This document shows positions 62,189 to 64,000 of a stretch of 64,000 nt of DNA, in pieces. Position 1 is the first letter of the stretch; each line of letters opens with the position of its first letter. Under the pieces are notes generated by a model. The model saw nothing but the letters and a program-made list of their open reading frames with translations, had not been told where the DNA came from and searched no databases. The stretch is from assembly GCA_033030425.1 (NCBI GenBank), contig JAUFSD010000002.1, positions 2,480,001 to 2,544,000 on the forward strand. Direction: 5' to 3'. The translations under genes and the position numbers were made by a program. This DNA is from Verpa conica. Taxonomy: Eukaryota > Ascomycota > Pezizomycetes > Pezizales > Morchellaceae.

Positions 62189-64000
62189 CTATTCGACGTC
62201 TCTTCTCTCAAACAACACATTCTCTGGGTTCGCACTCGAGTTCAACCCATCGTCATCCTTGCTTCGGTTCAACCAACCTGGTATCCTATTCACCCCCCCC
62301 AATAAATTAGCATTCCTTCCAAACTCTTGCTGCGTCTGCAACCCAGAGAGACCAAGAACATACCAGCTAGTTCTCTTGCTCTGTCGTCGGCTCTTCTCAT
62401 CCTCAATCCCCTCTTTATAATCCCCAAGTCCAGTGCCAACATTCTCCTGTACTAGTCTCAATGTGCGGAGCTTGTTCCCAGCAATCGGCCCTATGGTCGT
62501 GGAACTGTGAGTCGATGGAGAAGTTATACTGCGACGTTCACTAGGCGTAGTGGTAGGTGTTGTTGAAACACTATCTCCACTTTCAGAAGTAGTAGAATCA
62601 AGACTCAGATCTGAGTCACGGGGGCGCTGGCCGCGGTTGAATTGATCTGGACCGAAAAAGCTCTGTGCGCGGGGGGTGATCATCCCTTCTCCACGATAGA
62701 GGTTATTGACAACACTGGCACCGGTGTAGACTGCATCAGAATGAGATCGTTTGTGGGAGGAGGGATTAGGGTTGCGCATTGATTGAGACCTTTGAAGGGC
62801 AGGTTTGTCGCCATTGATTGACGGGGTGGGGGATGTAGTATCCTTCTTATGACCAGCAAGAGACTTTGTTCTTGCGAGCAATCCACCTTCCTCCTTGGGT
62901 GTTGCTGGAAGCGCCTTCTCGACCTTTGGGACAGCTGCAGAGGCGCCAAGAGGAGCAGTCTTGTCAAGGATGGCCTCTGAGTCCTTATGTTGGAGAATAC
63001 GCTCGATGATGTTGTTGATATACAGCGACATCGCCTTGTTCTGGTCCTTTAACGACTTGAGCTCGCTTTCAAGCTTACGGTATTTCTCCGACTCAAGAGT
63101 CTGCGCGGCCTCCTCAAGCTCCTCGGCAAGGTTCGAACCAAGAGAAATTGAGTTTCTTGGTGAACCTTGGACTTTCTTGACCACATGTGACTCTGGCTCT
63201 GGCTCCACCTCCGAGAAAGCATTGGTAATATAATCACCTCTCGGGAAGTCACCATTGAGAGCGGCGGAAGAAAGAAGGAGCTGGAAGCTCTCATTATCCT
63301 CCATCAATCGTGCATTGGTCATACGAGTCTCCAAGAGCTGCTGCTCAAGCTGGTGTAGTTTAGTACCACCTTGGTGGTCTGCCTCTGCCAGTCTGATCTG
63401 AGCTTCTGCGAGCTCGAGACGAAGAGACTCGATGAGTTTATCTTTCTGGAGGAGGAGATTATTATTACGATTTGGTGTGGTCATGTTGTTTGAAGGCGCA
63501 AATCCTTGGGACTCATCAGAAGACTCCAAAGCTGTATATGTTATTAGTGGTATTCGACTGAAGCTTAAGTCCGGGTGAGACAAACATGTTCGGCTACGGC
63601 TATCAGCTGTCTCTGGCTCAGGTGACTTTTCACGCTGGGCAAGCTGATCCTTTAGGCGTTGGACGATAGTATTAAGCTCTTCTTCCCTATCCAACATTTC
63701 TTCCTTTTCTTGTTGTGCAGCAATCCTCTATTCATTGAATTAGTCATGCCACAACTCAAAGAATAAAAGAAAGGGGGGAAAGCAATCTCACCTCCGCCTC
63801 ATAAATATTCTCCTGATCCCGTTTTGCTCTCGTCAATTCCTTAAGCTGCAATTCCATACCCTCAATAACCTCATCCTTCTGATGCGACCCCTCCTCCATC
63901 TTAATTTGCTCTCCCTGCGCCTCCTCTAATCTATTTTGTAGCGCTTTGACTTGTTTTGAATACTCCTCAGCTGCAGCTTCTGCCGCACTCTCACTCTGAG
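62189..64000 (-). CDS. Coiled-coil protein, 3' part (5' end beyond window)
   Basis: Partial gene on the minus strand with visible exons 64000-63792, 63727-63586 and 63531-62189; its start lies past the right edge. The N-terminal visible part is a long Glu/Gln/Lys-rich coiled coil (VKALQNRLEEAQGEQIKMEE; EGMELQLKELTRAKRDQENI; TIVQRLKDQLAQREK), continuing with LIESLRLELAEAQIRLAEAD and a further helix near SLYINNIIERILQHKDSEAI. The C-terminal third is disordered and Ser/Thr-rich, ending NPENVLFERRDVE. Such proteins are often annotated in filamentous ascomycetes only as M-protein-like or myosin-like; I cannot assign a function. The 64-nt intron ends GTGAGA...ATAG. The second intron (63585-63532) is 54 nt and in frame, so it could be missed; GTTTGT, a CACTAAT branch and ACAG support it. 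Confidence 0.75.

Overview
This window is nuclear DNA of a filamentous ascomycete. Nearly every gene is interrupted by short introns, mostly 50-160 nt, with GT-AG ends and CTAAY-like branch sites. The recognisable proteins are fungal, including an APSES regulator of the StuA type, Vac7, and a MIT-domain protein of the kind found in filamentous ascomycetes. The low gene density (12 genes in 64 kb) and long AT-rich spacers would fit Pezizomycetes, but that class is an inference, not something the sequence proves. I spliced the genes by hand. For all 11 genes complete in the window the exon sums are multiples of three and the protein continues sensibly across each junction.

Layout, left to right: VAC7 (+, 322-3211), a vacuolar PI(3,5)P2 regulator; GYP1 (-, 5138-6740), a TBC Rab-GAP; HRP1/NAB4 (+, 8367-11609), an mRNA 3'-end processing and export protein; a zeta-crystallin-type quinone oxidoreductase (+, 12197-13498); a 0.4-kb foldback/MITE-like element (14039-14437); DBP3 (-, 15604-17523), a nucleolar DEAD-box helicase; a 1366-aa MIT-domain protein (+, 21691-26041); STUA (-, 28791-31460) with a very long upstream leader/promoter; a gene-poor stretch of about 9 kb; a small BRCT protein (+, 43395-44140); GCN1 (-, 44466-52918), 2683 aa in 8 exons; SUB1/PC4 (+, 53444-54182), divergent from GCN1; a Ser/Thr-rich single-pass membrane protein (+, 57833-59381); and the 3' part of a coiled-coil protein gene (-, 62189 to beyond 64000).

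The genes are mostly housekeeping: membrane traffic, RNA processing, ribosome biogenesis, transcription and amino-acid starvation signalling. They are not a functional cluster, and I see no secondary-metabolite, CRISPR, rRNA or tRNA locus. The shared-promoter pairs are GYP1/HRP1, DBP3/MIT, STUA/BRCT and GCN1/SUB1.

I did not find a convincing new multi-gene system. The most interesting signals are the inverted-repeat element; the StuA upstream region with upstream ORFs and strong splice donors; two unusual introns in HRP1 (a 687-nt intron open for over 170 codons, and a likely in-frame intron or exitron in the Q/G-rich tail); competing donors in VAC7; and two intergenic hairpins.
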